In this document: positions 15,365-24,585 of the stretch, piece by piece
Layout of the letters: each line of letters begins with the position of its first letter
Position numbering within the stretch: the stretch's first letter is position 1
From: Bacillus crepusculi
Lineage (GTDB): Bacteria > Bacillota > Bacilli > Bacillales > Bacillaceae
Length of the DNA stretch: 64,000 nt
NCBI RefSeq assembly: GCF_014764715.1
Contig: NZ_JACXXE010000001.1
Span: 496,001-560,000, forward strand
Direction of reading: 5' to 3'
The notes under the pieces: model-generated
Seen by the model: only the letters and a program-made list of their open reading frames with translations
Databases searched by the model: none
Told to the model about the DNA's origin: nothing
Position numbers and translations under genes: made by a program

Positions 15365-17305
15365 TTATGAAATAATCGCTGGCTTCACTGGCAGAACGGA
15401 TTCAATTTTACTTTGAAGCTCTATATCTTCCTTGCGATCAAAGTATATATGAATACTTCCTGCATCCTGACTTGTCCGAATCAGTCTTCCAATACCTTGT
15501 CGTAAGCGAAGCAGCATATACGGAAGATCCACTTCAGCATGTGCATCCTTTGCTTCATTTCGTTTCGCCTCAAATACTGGATCACGCGGCGGATAAGGAA
15601 GTCCCCAAATCACCACACTCGTTAATGATTGACCTGGGATATCCAGGCCTTCCCACAGATGAACGGAGCATAACACTGACGTCTCATCTGCTTGGAACTT
15701 TTGAACAATCGTGCTAATTTCCTCGTCTCCCTCAAAATACACATGGAAAGGCAATGATTCATTTGATGCCTCAAGCTGCTTTCTAAATAATTGCAGTTCG
15801 TCAAATGAAGGGAATAGGATAAGAGATCGGCCTCCATTTTCTTTCAGATGAGTGATCACTTGCTGCCCTTTTGCCTCTAGCTCTAGAACCGGCTGCTGAA
15901 TTCCGTGGAAATAAATCTGCATTTGCTCATCGTAATCATACGGCGAAGCCACACTCATTGATAAGTAGTTTTTAATCCCAAGGCTTTCAGCTAAATAATC
16001 AAATGATTGATTCTCAGACAATGTCGCTGAAGAGAATATATAAGGTATTTTTTGCGAGAATACTTTTTCGCCAAGCACCTCTGCGACTGTCTTTGGCATC
16101 ACGACAAATGTTGTATCTAATTCCTGTTTTTCAAGCCAGCTAATGGCATTTTTTTGATAAAGCGATAGAGAATACGCCATTTGTTCAATGTACTCTTCCA
16201 CAACCGACAATTCGTATTGATCAATTGTATACATCTCGGATTCAAATACGAGCGCTTCTCCGATTTTTTCAAGTAAGTCACACAATTCACTCGCTGAACG
16301 CTTTACCTCATCCACTCGCCCAATTTCAAGTCGATGCGATCCTTTCACTTCTTTCGCATTTGTTTTTAAGAGATAGAAAAACTCATCGTTTGTTGCTAGT
16401 GCATCTTCAACAAGTTCTGCAAACTCTTCACGGATGTCGTTTTGCAAAAGACGCTCCAAAAATGTCTCGAGCGTTGATTGCTTCACTCGGTATGTTAACG
16501 CTTTTTGTGCGGCAAACTCAAGAAGATGCCCTTCGTCAAATACAACGGAGCTATGTTCAGGCAGAAGCGGAAGCTGGCCCTCACGTTTGCGGGATTCCTT
16601 TGTCCACACATGCTCCATATAAAAATCGTGTGAGCAGATAATCAGGTCTGCTGCTTTCCGGTAATGATCTCTTGATAAATTCAGGCCGCAGCGATGACGC
16701 ATATCGCACGTTAAGCAATCCTGAAACGAGTCATAGCCAATTCGTGACCACTCATCATTTGATAGTTCTGGATACTCTTTTCGGTCGCCATACGGATAAA
16801 AGGTTTGCATGCCATGTGATTCATGCACAAATGAAGGAAGCGATTCATAAATATCCAGCCACTTCTCATCATCTTCACGCTGCATCGTTTTCTCTAATTT
16901 CTTTAAGCACAAATATTGATCATGCGATTTACTTAATCTCGCATCTATTTGAATATCAAGGTGATTGGCAATTTTATAGATATCACCCTCTTGTTTGACC
17001 AGCTGTTCAATTAACGTTTCGTCTGCACATGCAATAATCGCAGGTTTCCCTGTATACCTTGCATATGTGACCGCAAATAATAGATAGACGATGGTTTTGC
17101 CTGTGCCTACCCCAGCTTCGGCAAACATCACACTTTTTTCTTTAAAGGCTCTTTCTAGCTGAAAAGCCATGAATATTTGTTCATCTCGAAGATCAAAGCC
17201 CTTTTCTGGCAAAATGTCATAAAACACATCGCCAATCCAGTTGCCCAGCTCTTCGTAAAAATTATGTTCTTTTGATAATGAAAAAGGCAAACGAGATGCT
17301 GTCAC
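15365..17305 (-). CDS. ypvA: YpvA, DinG/XPD-type superfamily 2 helicase
   Basis: A 646-residue helicase. Walker A is AGVGTGKT (about residue 60), and the DEAH-like box is DEGH near residue 260. A Cys cluster between them (CLKK, CLTCDMRHRCGL) probably ligates a 4Fe-4S cluster as in XPD. C-terminal motifs WGLPYPPRDP and RQGIGRLIRT complete the helicase core. It probably unwinds DNA in repair. GTG 17305 is preferred because GGGGGT lies 8 nt before it; the TTG at 17314 abuts that run. Confidence 0.88.
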   Translation of the reverse strand: MTASRLPFSLSKEHNFYEELGNWIGDVFYDILPEKGFDLRDEQIFMAFQLERAFKEKSVMFAEAGVGTGKTIVYLLFAVTYARYTGKPAIIACADETLIEQLVKQEGDIYKIANHLDIQIDARLSKSHDQYLCLKKLEKTMQREDDEKWLDIYESLPSFVHESHGMQTFYPYGDRKEYPELSNDEWSRIGYDSFQDCLTCDMRHRCGLNLSRDHYRKAADLIICSHDFYMEHVWTKESRKREGQLPLLPEHSSVVFDEGHLLEFAAQKALTYRVKQSTLETFLERLLQNDIREEFAELVEDALATNDEFFYLLKTNAKEVKGSHRLEIGRVDEVKRSASELCDLLEKIGEALVFESEMYTIDQYELSVVEEYIEQMAYSLSLYQKNAISWLEKQELDTTFVVMPKTVAEVLGEKVFSQKIPYIFSSATLSENQSFDYLAESLGIKNYLSMSVASPYDYDEQMQIYFHGIQQPVLELEAKGQQVITHLKENGGRSLILFPSFDELQLFRKQLEASNESLPFHVYFEGDEEISTIVQKFQADETSVLCSVHLWEGLDIPGQSLTSVVIWGLPYPPRDPVFEAKRNEAKDAHAEVDLPYMLLRLRQGIGRLIRTSQDAGSIHIYFDRKEDIELQSKIESVLPVKPAIIS

Positions 17306-17379
17306 CTGCTTCAACCCCCAACTTTTGAATCATTCAGACATTCAATAGTAACATTTATGCTGGGGAATGACAATCTTTT

Positions 17380-17577
17380 TTATGAACGCAACCGATGATG
17401 ATAGCTTTCCTTCATTAAAAATGCATGCTCAGAACGTTCTATGTAGGCCTGTGCGAGCGCCAAATCATGGATAGCTGCCTCAAGCTGAGCAGATTGTCCA
17501 GTTTCATGCCCTTCTATTTCTCGAGCAGTCGAAGCGAGTGCTTTTTGGATTAACTGAAATTGATCATATTGAATCAT
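17380..17577 (-). CDS. yptA: YptA-like small protein
   Basis: A 65-residue soluble helical protein with an acidic middle and a basic end (HHRLRS). No motif is recognised. The assignment rests on position between the ypvA and ypsC homologues, as in B. subtilis, and on size. AGAGGTG precedes ATG 17577 by 6 nt, so it is genuinely translated. Confidence 0.6.
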   Translation of the reverse strand: MIQYDQFQLIQKALASTAREIEGHETGQSAQLEAAIHDLALAQAYIERSEHAFLMKESYHHRLRS

Positions 17578-17647
17578 GAAGACACCTCTTTTTTTAAAAT
17601 CAAGTTCAGTTTATTCCGTCCCGTGAACCTTTATACCTTTCCGCAAT

Positions 17648-17680
17648 AAAAAAGGCACACCTTCTTTAGGTGTGACCATT
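17648..17680 (-). terminator. Terminator of ypsC
   Basis: CACACCT and AGGTGTG form the stem (about 17655-17674), extended by a GG/CC step, and six T follow on the minus strand directly past the ypsC stop. Confidence 0.88.
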
Positions 17681-17683
17681 TTT

Positions 17684-18838
17684 TTATGATTCAGTTGTTT
17701 GTTTTCTAGGAGGGCGTTTCCCCCAATATTGATAATAGTCTGTTTTAATAAATCCATTAAACAGCTTTCTCTTTTTCGTTGCTTTTCTTCCGAAGCATTC
17801 TTCAAACTGTTCATGTGACGTTAAGATGTATATGGACCAAGTGTCTAGGCTCTTGAATGCTTCACCCATGCCTTGATACATTTTTTCAACAGCTGGTTTA
17901 TCACTAAGTCGTTCTCCGTAAGGCGGATTCCCGACAATGACACCATATTCTTCTTTTGTTTGGAAGTCTTTTACTTGCATTTGCTTAAATTGAATCAGTT
18001 CACTTAAGCCAGCCTCTTCTGCATTCATTTTTGCAATGTCTACCATACGATGATCGATATCGCTCGCAATAATGTGAAGCGGCTGATCATAGTTCGCTTT
18101 TTCTTCGACTTCAAGACGTGCTTTGTTCCATACGTCTTCACCGATCCATTCCCATGATTCAGACGCAAATTCCCGGTTAAACCCTGGGGCTATGTTTTGT
18201 CCGATCATAGCTGCTTCAATAGCAATTGTTCCTGATCCACAAAAAGGATCAGCAAACGGACGGTCAGGTGTCCAGTTCGTTAATAAGATAAGCGCAGCAG
18301 CAAGGGTTTCTTTAATAGGCGCCCCGCCCTGATCTACGCGATACCCCCGTTTGTGAAGACCGACACCCGATGTATCAAGGGTGAGTACTGCTTTATCCTT
18401 CAAAAGCGCAATTTCGATTTTATATGCAGGACCCGTCTCTTCAAGCCATTCAGACTGAATGCTGTAAGATGCTCTAAGCTTTTGCGCGATGGCCTTTTTG
18501 ACGATGCGCTGACAATCCGGCACACTGGCAAGCTGTGATTTGACTGATTTTCCGATAACAGGGAACGTACTATTTTTTGGCAAATAAGCGGCCCAGTCAA
18601 TTGCTTTTGTCTGTTCAAAAAGCTCATCAAATGTTTTTGCTGGAAATTCAGCAACTTGTACCTTGATGCGGTCTGCTGTACGCAGCCAAAGGTTTGCACG
18701 GCAAATCGCAAGGGCATCCCCTTGGAAAATGACTTTCCCGTTATCTACAGTGCACTCATAGCCAAGGTCTCTTACTTCTTTTGCAACAACCGCTTCAATC
18801 CCCATTGGAGCTGTCGCAATGAGTGTATAAGTTTTCAT
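17684..18838 (-). CDS. ypsC: YpsC, THUMP-domain RNA methyltransferase (RlmL/RlmK-like)
   Basis: A 384-residue class I SAM-dependent methyltransferase of the COG0116 family. A THUMP RNA-binding region occupies roughly residues 45-155. Then come SGTIAIEAA (SAM site) and the N6/N2-type catalytic motif NPPYGERL near residue 305. E. coli RlmL methylates G2445 of 23S rRNA, so a 23S target is likely but not shown by sequence. The C-terminus is basic (GKRPPRKQ). It lies beside rnpB. Confidence 0.9.
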   Translation of the reverse strand: MKTYTLIATAPMGIEAVVAKEVRDLGYECTVDNGKVIFQGDALAICRANLWLRTADRIKVQVAEFPAKTFDELFEQTKAIDWAAYLPKNSTFPVIGKSVKSQLASVPDCQRIVKKAIAQKLRASYSIQSEWLEETGPAYKIEIALLKDKAVLTLDTSGVGLHKRGYRVDQGGAPIKETLAAALILLTNWTPDRPFADPFCGSGTIAIEAAMIGQNIAPGFNREFASESWEWIGEDVWNKARLEVEEKANYDQPLHIIASDIDHRMVDIAKMNAEEAGLSELIQFKQMQVKDFQTKEEYGVIVGNPPYGERLSDKPAVEKMYQGMGEAFKSLDTWSIYILTSHEQFEECFGRKATKKRKLFNGFIKTDYYQYWGKRPPRKQTTES

Positions 18839-18885
18839 TTGTTTATCACCTGTTTTCTCGTCCTTTTATGTATTCAAGATAAAAG

Positions 18886-18915
18886 CTCTCCATATGTAGC
18901 AATAGGAGAGCTTTG
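18886..18915 (-). terminator. Terminator of rnpB
   Basis: AGCTCTCC and GGAGAGCT form an 8-bp stem with a loop of about 12 nt, followed by TTTTAT on the minus strand, 20-50 nt past the RNase P RNA end. Confidence 0.8.
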
Positions 18916-18936
18916 TTTTCATCATGTTTAAAATAA

Positions 18937-19340
18937 CGGATATAACGTTCTGTAAGCCATGTTTTGTTCCATCGTACTGCAAACGGCAAATGCCTCGTAC
19001 TCAGGTGGTAATCATCTATCTACAGAATTCTCTGTCCTTCTCTCCGTTTGGTTCCTTTGAGAAAGTTCCCCTACCAAGTTTGGGTTTCTCGCTCGAGGGG
19101 TTTACCGCGTTCCACTCTCACCATTTCTAGTGAGACTTCGTCACTGTGGCACTTTCAAGGATACTTTGCCATATCCTAAAAGGACGTAGGCATTTTTCCT
19201 GCCGTCAGCCTTTCCCAGGCTGCCCTGGCTTATTTTTTCGCCAGGCACGAACACTACGGGCATCTCAGCACCGTGCGAGCATGGACTTTCCTCTGCAATG
19301 CCAAAAAGCATTACAGCGATTACCCGAACGTTAATCAATA
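18937..19340 (-). ncRNA. rnpB: RNase P RNA, Bacillus type B
   Basis: About 404 nt on the minus strand. It is recognised by conserved blocks: AACGTTCGGGTAATCGCTG near the 5' end, GAGGAAAGTCCATGCTCGCA, CACAGTGACGAAGTCTCAC, GGTAAACCCCTCGAGCGAGA, and the 3' end ATGGCTTACAGAACGTTAT. It is the catalytic RNA that trims 5' leaders from pre-tRNAs together with RnpA. It is type B by the Bacillus-specific P5.1 region. The ends are estimated to within a few bases from the promoter and the terminal pairing. Confidence 0.97.
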
Positions 19341-19346
19341 AGCGTT

Positions 19347-19375
19347 ATTATAAACGACAATGTCATCTGACACAA
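19347..19375 (-). promoter_or_regulatory. rnpB promoter
   Basis: TATAAT (19347-19352) with TTGTGT (19370-19375) at 17 bp. The predicted start agrees with the RNase P RNA 5' end at about 19340. Confidence 0.8.
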
Positions 19376-19391
19376 GCTTTTTCAGCAAGAC

Positions 19392-19697
19392 TCAATCATA
19401 AAGTTTGCTGCCAAAAACGTGTTTCTCAAGGTTAGATAGTCTTTTTAAAATATCAAAGTTCGTTGTATTGGACTGTGCAGGCTGTCTTTTCCCTTGTTCA
19501 ACTGCTTCTTCAAGCTGTTTTGACAAGTGAAGGTTTTCTTGTTGAAGCTTTTCGATTTCTTGGTTGAATGTCTCATAGTCTTTAATGACCATATCTAAAA
19601 ATTTATCGACTTCTTCTTGTTTGTACCCTCTGACACCTGTTTTAAATTCTTTTTCTAAAATTTCTTTCGCAGAAAGCTTTACTTTATCAGCAAGCAT
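19392..19697 (-). CDS. gpsB: Cell-division/elongation adaptor GpsB
   Basis: A 101-residue DivIVA-family coiled-coil protein. The N-terminal membrane-binding part [19 protein letters not shown] is followed by a coiled coil and a C-terminal trimerisation helix [18 protein letters not shown]. In B. subtilis GpsB shuttles PBP1 (PonA, encoded at 30 kb) between side wall and septum. ATG 19697 is used since GAGGTG sits 6 nt upstream; the nine-residue extension upstream is not conserved. ypsA lies upstream, as in other Firmicutes. Confidence 0.95.
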   Translation of the reverse strand: MLADKVKLSAKEILEKEFKTGVRGYKQEEVDKFLDMVIKDYETFNQEIEKLQQENLHLSKQLEEAVEQGKRQPAQSNTTNFDILKRLSNLEKHVFGSKLYD

Positions 19698-19772
19698 CTT
19701 TTTCACCTCATATCGTGAATTCATAGTATATTTTTTCAGAAATACGTGACGTTGTCAAATTTTCTATTGCTT

Positions 19773-20315
19773 TTAGTCAAAAAACGGATCTTCCGCCTCA
19801 ACCTGCGCTCTTAGATCATCCATTGTGATATACATAATTGGGTAATCGGTATAGGCTTCCGCTTCTCTGATCATATATTTTGGTGAGCCCTCATGCTCTG
19901 GATCATAAAGGGCGAGAAGACCATCTGTTTTTTCAATAAAAAAGCGGTTCTTTTGTTTAAATTGTGCCGGACTTTCATACGGTCTATGCGTGACACTTTC
20001 TACAAAATCGGCCTGTGCAAGAATCGCTTCATACAACTCTTTATTTTGGTCATTCCAGCGTTCTTCTTGTTCATAAAATGGCGTAATGACTGCAAGCTTT
20101 AAAGCTGGATACTCCTCTTGAAGCTCAAACACCACTTCAGCTGTCCAGATTTCAGCACCTAGCTGACCCGATATGAGCACCCATTCCAGCCCGTCTTCAA
20201 TGAGTGCTGTCAGCCTTTTTTGAAGCTCCGCTTTTATGTATTGAAGTGCAGGCTCGTCTTGTTTGAATATCCCAAGTTCGAATGGCTTGTACCCTGTGAC
20301 AGCAATGATTTTCAT
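19773..20315 (-). CDS. ypsA: YpsA, SLOG-superfamily protein
   Basis: A 180-residue Rossmann-type SLOG protein, with GYKP near the N-terminus and an [10 protein letters not shown] nucleotide-binding loop near residue 50. The family is related to DprA, and the ligand is unknown. In B. subtilis and S. aureus it influences cell division together with GpsB. The ATG at 20315 is chosen because AGGTGAAAAA leads into it and the length equals the B. subtilis protein; a 54-codon extension upstream overlaps cotD. Confidence 0.9.
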   Translation of the reverse strand: MKIIAVTGYKPFELGIFKQDEPALQYIKAELQKRLTALIEDGLEWVLISGQLGAEIWTAEVVFELQEEYPALKLAVITPFYEQEERWNDQNKELYEAILAQADFVESVTHRPYESPAQFKQKNRFFIEKTDGLLALYDPEHEGSPKYMIREAEAYTDYPIMYITMDDLRAQVEAEDPFFD

Positions 20316-20329
20316 TTTTTCACCTGCTT

Positions 20330-20358
20330 TTAAAAAAAGGGACTTATAAAAGTCCCAT
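20330..20358 (-). terminator. Terminator of cotD
   Basis: GGGACTT and AAGTCCC form a 7-bp stem with a 4-nt loop (20339-20356), followed by at least seven T on the minus strand. Confidence 0.88.
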
Positions 20359-20364
20359 TTCTCG

Positions 20365-20601
20365 TTATCTGTTACAGCAAGGTCCACCGCAGTTAAAGTG
20401 TTGATGTGTTGCCGGGTCCACCTGAGAAAACGTATGCGGGAAGTAGTGAACATGTTGGAAGTTTTGATGGTGAACATTCGTTACATGCTGCGGATGAATG
20501 TGCGGCACAATTGTTGTTGACTCGCTGTGTGTACAGCAATGATTCGTCGGATGAACAATTGGCTGTGTAACATTCGGCTTGCAATGATGATGATGGTACA
20601 T
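20365..20601 (-). CDS. cotD: Spore coat protein CotD
   Basis: A 78-residue, very His- and Cys-rich inner-coat protein. It begins with a four-His run and shares [21 protein letters not shown] and DPATHQHF with B. subtilis CotD. About a fifth of its residues are His, which suggests metal binding or cross-linking within the coat. AGGAGAGGGG precedes ATG 20601. The upstream -10 fits sigma-K, so it is expressed late in the mother cell. An overlapping frame starting at ATG 20608 is a shadow. Confidence 0.93.
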   Translation of the reverse strand: MYHHHHCKPNVTQPIVHPTNHCCTHSESTTIVPHIHPQHVTNVHHQNFQHVHYFPHTFSQVDPATHQHFNCGGPCCNR

Positions 20602-20636
20602 GTAGCATTCCCCTCTCCTTGATTTTCTTACATTAA

Positions 20637-20665
20637 TAATGTATGAATCAAGAGGTGTACATGTA
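20637..20665 (-). promoter_or_regulatory. Sigma-K promoter of cotD
   Basis: The minus strand has CATACATTA (20637-20645), an exact fit to CATAnnnTA. An AC-containing -35 (TACA) lies 16 bp upstream. It is 35 bp ahead of the start codon. Confidence 0.65.
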
Positions 20666-20683
20666 CTAATGCATTAACCTATT

Positions 20684-20779
20684 TTAAAAGTTTGCAAGAA
20701 AGACATCTTTATAATTCGAAAACACAAAAGCGACCAAAATGACAACAAGAAAAAACAAGTAAAAAAGACCCTTATACAT
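20684..20779 (-). CDS. 31-residue single-helix membrane peptide
   Basis: A tiny ORF with a good ribosome site (GAGGAG, 8 nt before ATG 20779). The peptide begins MYKGLF and has one hydrophobic helix (YLFFLVVILVAFVF), then a short tail NYKDVFLANF. Short single-TM peptides of this kind are frequent in sporulating bacilli, but I cannot name a family. A weak promoter (TTGTAG-N17-TAAAAT) lies upstream. No terminator is evident before cotD. Confidence 0.5.
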   Translation of the reverse strand: MYKGLFYLFFLVVILVAFVFSNYKDVFLANF

Positions 20780-20915
20780 GCTCTACGCTCCTCATTCAAT
20801 ATCTAACGTTATTTTACAGGATTCGTGACCTTTCTACAATAAAAGTGCTAAACAATTTTTATTTTCGGCCGAGAGCCGAACGTTGTCATTTCCTGCGCTT
20901 TCCCAGGCAATAATT

Positions 20916-22163
20916 TCATTGCCCAGCTTTCCTTAAGAGTCGTTTTTTTCGCTTTTCAAGTTCTTTTATGTCGCGTTCACTTAACGACGAGAGAGATAAT
21001 AATGTTTGAGTGATCGAAAGAGCTGATCTCGCATTTTTTTGACGATGCTCTTCATACTTCGCAAGTTCTATGCCTGCTTTTAAGGATAAATGGACATCGT
21101 TTGATTCAAATAGATCTTTCCATATACGGGCAGCTTCATCAAATTGGCTTAATCGTTTGTATTGCAAGGAGAGATCATAAGCCGCTTGATTCGCATGCTC
21201 AAACTCAGCGTTCGTTAATTCTCTTAAATGCTTCGTTGCTTCCTGTACATCACGATGGGCAAGATGCCATCTCGCAAGTGCGTATTTCTCATCATATTCC
21301 TTTACTGCATCCACAGATAATATTTTTTTGGATAGATGAATGTAGAGGCTGATTAACGATAAAACGTCTAACTCATTATGCGTCAAGATTCCTTCAATCA
21401 GCTTCGGGTTTTGTTCCTTTAGAAAATGAAAATAGATCATCGGTGCCAAGAACCCCGGTGTGTCACCTTCTCGATGGACGTGCAGCTCTTCTTTTTCCAC
21501 AACGGAAAGCGCCATTCGTTCATATTTGTGCTTCCACAACCTTCTAGACCCGTGCAGAAGATCAAAATGGCCAAATTCCGGAAGTGCAGGTATTTGATCG
21601 CGTAATAGCGTATGCCTCGTTTTCACTTGCGGCCAATCGAAAGATTTTCCATTATATGTAACAAGTGATTCTACGTCCACTTCATTAAGAAAGCTTTTGT
21701 AGAGCGCTACTTCATTTCCTGGATTGGTGAGCAGATGCTGTTTCACCACCACTTTGTCTGAAAAAACCCGGGCATGTCCAAGCAAAAAGATCATATTTCC
21801 CGTCCCGCCAGATAAACCTGTTGTTTCTGTATCAAAGAAAAACAGCTCGTGCGGCTGATAACCTTTTGCCGAAAGAGAATGCTGGATCTCACTTTCATTC
21901 CAAGCTTCGACGATCTTCGGCAGTTCTGCAAAGGAATACAGTCCATGCTGATCATTTAATTGATAGGTCACTTCGCGAATCAGACAAAAAGAGTCCTCAA
22001 AAAAGTAAGGAGCTGCACCTAATTGCTCCCACTCTTTTACAAATGGGATGTTTTCTGCTGTCACAGGTTGCGTTTGTCCTTCTTTTGTTACCTGCCGCTT
22101 GTTATCTGTTTGATTGTGCGATAGGTGCTTTTTCATTCTGTTTAATTTCCCTTTCAAAGACAT
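20916..22163 (-). CDS. yprB: YprB (MrfB), DEDDh exonuclease-like protein
   Basis: A 415-residue protein. Its N-terminal half is an RNase-H-fold 3' exonuclease with FFDTETTGLSGG near residue 110 (D and E) and later VTYNGKSFDWP and HNELDVLSL. The C-terminal half is TPR-like helices. In B. subtilis YprB is MrfB, which acts with helicase MrfA in a UvrA-independent repair route for mitomycin C adducts. It follows yprA by 24 bp, in one operon. GGGAGGGAG precedes ATG 22163. Confidence 0.9.
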   Translation of the reverse strand: MSLKGKLNRMKKHLSHNQTDNKRQVTKEGQTQPVTAENIPFVKEWEQLGAAPYFFEDSFCLIREVTYQLNDQHGLYSFAELPKIVEAWNESEIQHSLSAKGYQPHELFFFDTETTGLSGGTGNMIFLLGHARVFSDKVVVKQHLLTNPGNEVALYKSFLNEVDVESLVTYNGKSFDWPQVKTRHTLLRDQIPALPEFGHFDLLHGSRRLWKHKYERMALSVVEKEELHVHREGDTPGFLAPMIYFHFLKEQNPKLIEGILTHNELDVLSLISLYIHLSKKILSVDAVKEYDEKYALARWHLAHRDVQEATKHLRELTNAEFEHANQAAYDLSLQYKRLSQFDEAARIWKDLFESNDVHLSLKAGIELAKYEEHRQKNARSALSITQTLLSLSSLSERDIKELEKRKKRLLRKAGQ

Positions 22164-22187
22164 GAGTAGGTGTCTCCCTCCCTTCTC

Positions 22188-24434
22188 TTAAAATACCGAC
22201 ATCAATTCAACGATGCTGCTTTTTCCGCTCACCTCTTTCATTTCCATACCAATACAGGATGGACAGCCATTCTCACAGCGGCACCGCTCAATCAGCTGAA
22301 TGGCCGCACGGGCTATTTCATCGAAACGAGCTTGAACTTCCTTACTTAAACCGATTCCGCCAGGATAATGGTCATATAAAAAGACAGTCGGCTTTCCAGT
22401 ATGGGCTGCTTTAATTTGAGAAACGACATGAATATCTGAACGGTCACACATCACAAAAGCAGGGACAATGTGCTGAAGAACATTTGCAATGCCAAGCAGT
22501 AGTTGTTCAAGTGTTTTCTCTTCAAATCGACGTTCTGCTTCATGTAATTCAAACCAAGCGGCACTCGTGTGGATTTCTTCTTCTGGTAAGTGAATTGGAC
22601 CGGACCCTATATTTTCACCAGTCGATAACCGGATTTTTTTAAAAATCGTCGGCATTGCATTTACGGTTACATCACCGAAGTGAACAGATACCGCTTCCTT
22701 CTCAGTCGTTTGATCAATTTCAAGCACCTTGAGTTGAACCGCTAAATTCGCATCTGTATAGTATTCTACATCGACTTGTTTCACATAAGCCTTAAGATGC
22801 TCGTAATCTAGCTTTTCCACTTGATATTGAACGCCTTCATGTAAATAAATCGCTTCATCATGAAGTAACGTCATCGCACTAAATCGATCCATCTCACCAA
22901 TAATCCGAACATTCGCTACATCTGATTGATCCACAATGACCACATTTTCCTGACTTGCAGACCGTAGACTGATGCCATGCGCTGGGAACGATTGATCTGA
23001 CCAATAATAACGGTTCCCGCTGAAATGAAGAACCCCTTCCTCTTGTAAGTATTGTAAGATTTCTTCTACATCCATGTCGCCAAACTGTTCATCTTCTCGA
23101 AACGGAAGCTCGTAGGAGGCACATTTAAGATGGTCGACTAAGATAATGAGGTTTTCAGGATTAATTCTGGCCGCTTCAGGCGGTCTATTAAAGAAATACT
23201 CAGGGTGTCTGACGATATATTGGTCAAGGGGTGATGAGCTTGCCACCATGATAATGAGTGCTTCCTCGTGACGCCTTCCAGCACGTCCTGCCTGCTGCCA
23301 TGTACTCGCTACACTGCCAGGATACCCCGTCATAATACATACCTTTAACTGGCCAATATCAACCCCTAATTCGAGTGCGTTCGTGCTGACGACTCCTAAT
23401 ATGTCTCCTTCTCGTAATCCCTTTTCAATCACGCGCCGCTCCTTTGGTAAATAGCCCCCGCGATACCCGCGAATGGATTTCGGACCAATCTCTTTTTTCA
23501 CCAGCTCTTGAATATGACTTAAAATCACTTCCACTCTCACTCTGCTTCTAGCAAAGACGATCGTTTGGATTTTTTCTTTTAAAAATGTTTTAGCCAATTG
23601 ATTAACGACAGTGGCCGCACTTTGTCTAATGTTTAATGGCTTATTGACGACGGGCGGATTGTAAAACACAAAATTCTTTTTACCGCTAGGCGCTCCGTTT
23701 CGTTCAATGAGATGCACCTTGCTCCCAGTCAGCTGCTCTGCAAGCTCTTTCGGATTCGCAATCGTTGCCGATGTACAAATAAAGATCGGCTCACTTCCGT
23801 AAAATGCACAAATTCGCTTTAATCTGCGAATGACATTGGCGACATGGCTGCCAAACACACCTCGATATGTATGAAGCTCATCAATTACAATATACTTTAA
23901 ATTTTCAAACAAACTGACCCATTTCGTATGGTGAGGCAAAATGGCTGAATGCAGCATATCTGGATTTGTGATGACGATATGTCCTGCCTGCCTGACTCGC
24001 TGCCGTATAGCTGGGGAGGTGTCCCCGTCATATGTTTCACTATGAATCGGAATCTCCATCTCGTGGATGATTTCGTTTAGTTCACTTTTTTGATCCTGCG
24101 CAAGTGCTTTTGTTGGGAATAAATATAGGGAGCGGCTTGTCTGATCTTCTACGATTGACTGAAGAACTGGAAGATTGTAGCAAAGCGTTTTACCCGAAGC
24201 TGTAGGTGTCACAGTCACCACATTCTCACCATCCATCACACGTTCAAAGGCTTCCTTTTGATGAATGTAAAGTTCGCTCACGCCCCTTTTTTCAAGCGCC
24301 ACTTTGAGCCTGTCATTTACTCTTTCAGGAATTGGAGAAGTCAGTGCAGGCTTCGCTTCAATTTCATGCCAATGTTCTATCTGTTCATCTTTTTTTAATT
24401 CTTCTATGAGTTCGTTCATTGTTTTCTTTTTCAA
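22188..24434 (-). CDS. yprA: YprA (MrfA), DNA repair helicase
   Basis: A 748-residue superfamily 2 helicase. Walker A lies in TPTASGKTLCYN (about residue 77), the DEAH-type box is DELH near 190, and motif VI is QQAGRAGRRHEE. A DUF1998-like C-terminus has four Cys (CRCENGCPSC) that bind zinc. MrfA is a 3'-5' helicase needed, with MrfB (yprB), to remove mitomycin C lesions. It starts from TTG 24434, because GAGGTGAT lies 6 nt upstream; the next ATG has no SD. Confidence 0.93.
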   Translation of the reverse strand: MKKKTMNELIEELKKDEQIEHWHEIEAKPALTSPIPERVNDRLKVALEKRGVSELYIHQKEAFERVMDGENVVTVTPTASGKTLCYNLPVLQSIVEDQTSRSLYLFPTKALAQDQKSELNEIIHEMEIPIHSETYDGDTSPAIRQRVRQAGHIVITNPDMLHSAILPHHTKWVSLFENLKYIVIDELHTYRGVFGSHVANVIRRLKRICAFYGSEPIFICTSATIANPKELAEQLTGSKVHLIERNGAPSGKKNFVFYNPPVVNKPLNIRQSAATVVNQLAKTFLKEKIQTIVFARSRVRVEVILSHIQELVKKEIGPKSIRGYRGGYLPKERRVIEKGLREGDILGVVSTNALELGVDIGQLKVCIMTGYPGSVASTWQQAGRAGRRHEEALIIMVASSSPLDQYIVRHPEYFFNRPPEAARINPENLIILVDHLKCASYELPFREDEQFGDMDVEEILQYLQEEGVLHFSGNRYYWSDQSFPAHGISLRSASQENVVIVDQSDVANVRIIGEMDRFSAMTLLHDEAIYLHEGVQYQVEKLDYEHLKAYVKQVDVEYYTDANLAVQLKVLEIDQTTEKEAVSVHFGDVTVNAMPTIFKKIRLSTGENIGSGPIHLPEEEIHTSAAWFELHEAERRFEEKTLEQLLLGIANVLQHIVPAFVMCDRSDIHVVSQIKAAHTGKPTVFLYDHYPGGIGLSKEVQARFDEIARAAIQLIERCRCENGCPSCIGMEMKEVSGKSSIVELMSVF

Positions 24435-24528
24435 ATCGCATCACCTCTCATTCATAGTGTACCGAATATTTGTTTGCATGACTAGGCGGCAATTTTTTGC
24501 ACCGCTCGTGAGCAAATACTTTGAACTG

Positions 24529-24558
24529 TTGTAACAGTATCTATTACACTTCTATAGT
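24529..24558 (+). promoter_or_regulatory. Probable promoter of the OYE gene
   Basis: TTGTAA (24529-24534) and TATAGT (24553-24558) are 18 bp apart. A small palindrome TGTTGTAACA (24527-24536) overlaps the -35 and might bind a repressor. Confidence 0.5.
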
Positions 24559-24585
24559 GAAATGATTTTATGAAGGAAGAAGAGG

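Noticed and set aside
19141..19338. ORFs of 62-65 aa on both strands in the rnpB region
   Set aside because: The region is RNase P RNA and the frames lack any SD.
20316..20477. 54-residue N-terminal extension of YpsA
   Set aside because: It overlaps cotD antisense-frame sequence and the cotD terminator, and the ATG at 20315 has the right SD and length.
20393..20608. A second frame of 71 aa within cotD
   Set aside because: It overlaps the known coat protein; the SD-to-start spacing favours the cotD ATG at 20601, and its product has no family resemblance.
20868..20925. Hairpins near the yprB stop (TTCGGC/GCCGAA, GGCAAT/ATTGCC)
   Set aside because: They lack a proper U tract on the minus strand; they could still be RNA folds but I do not call a terminator.
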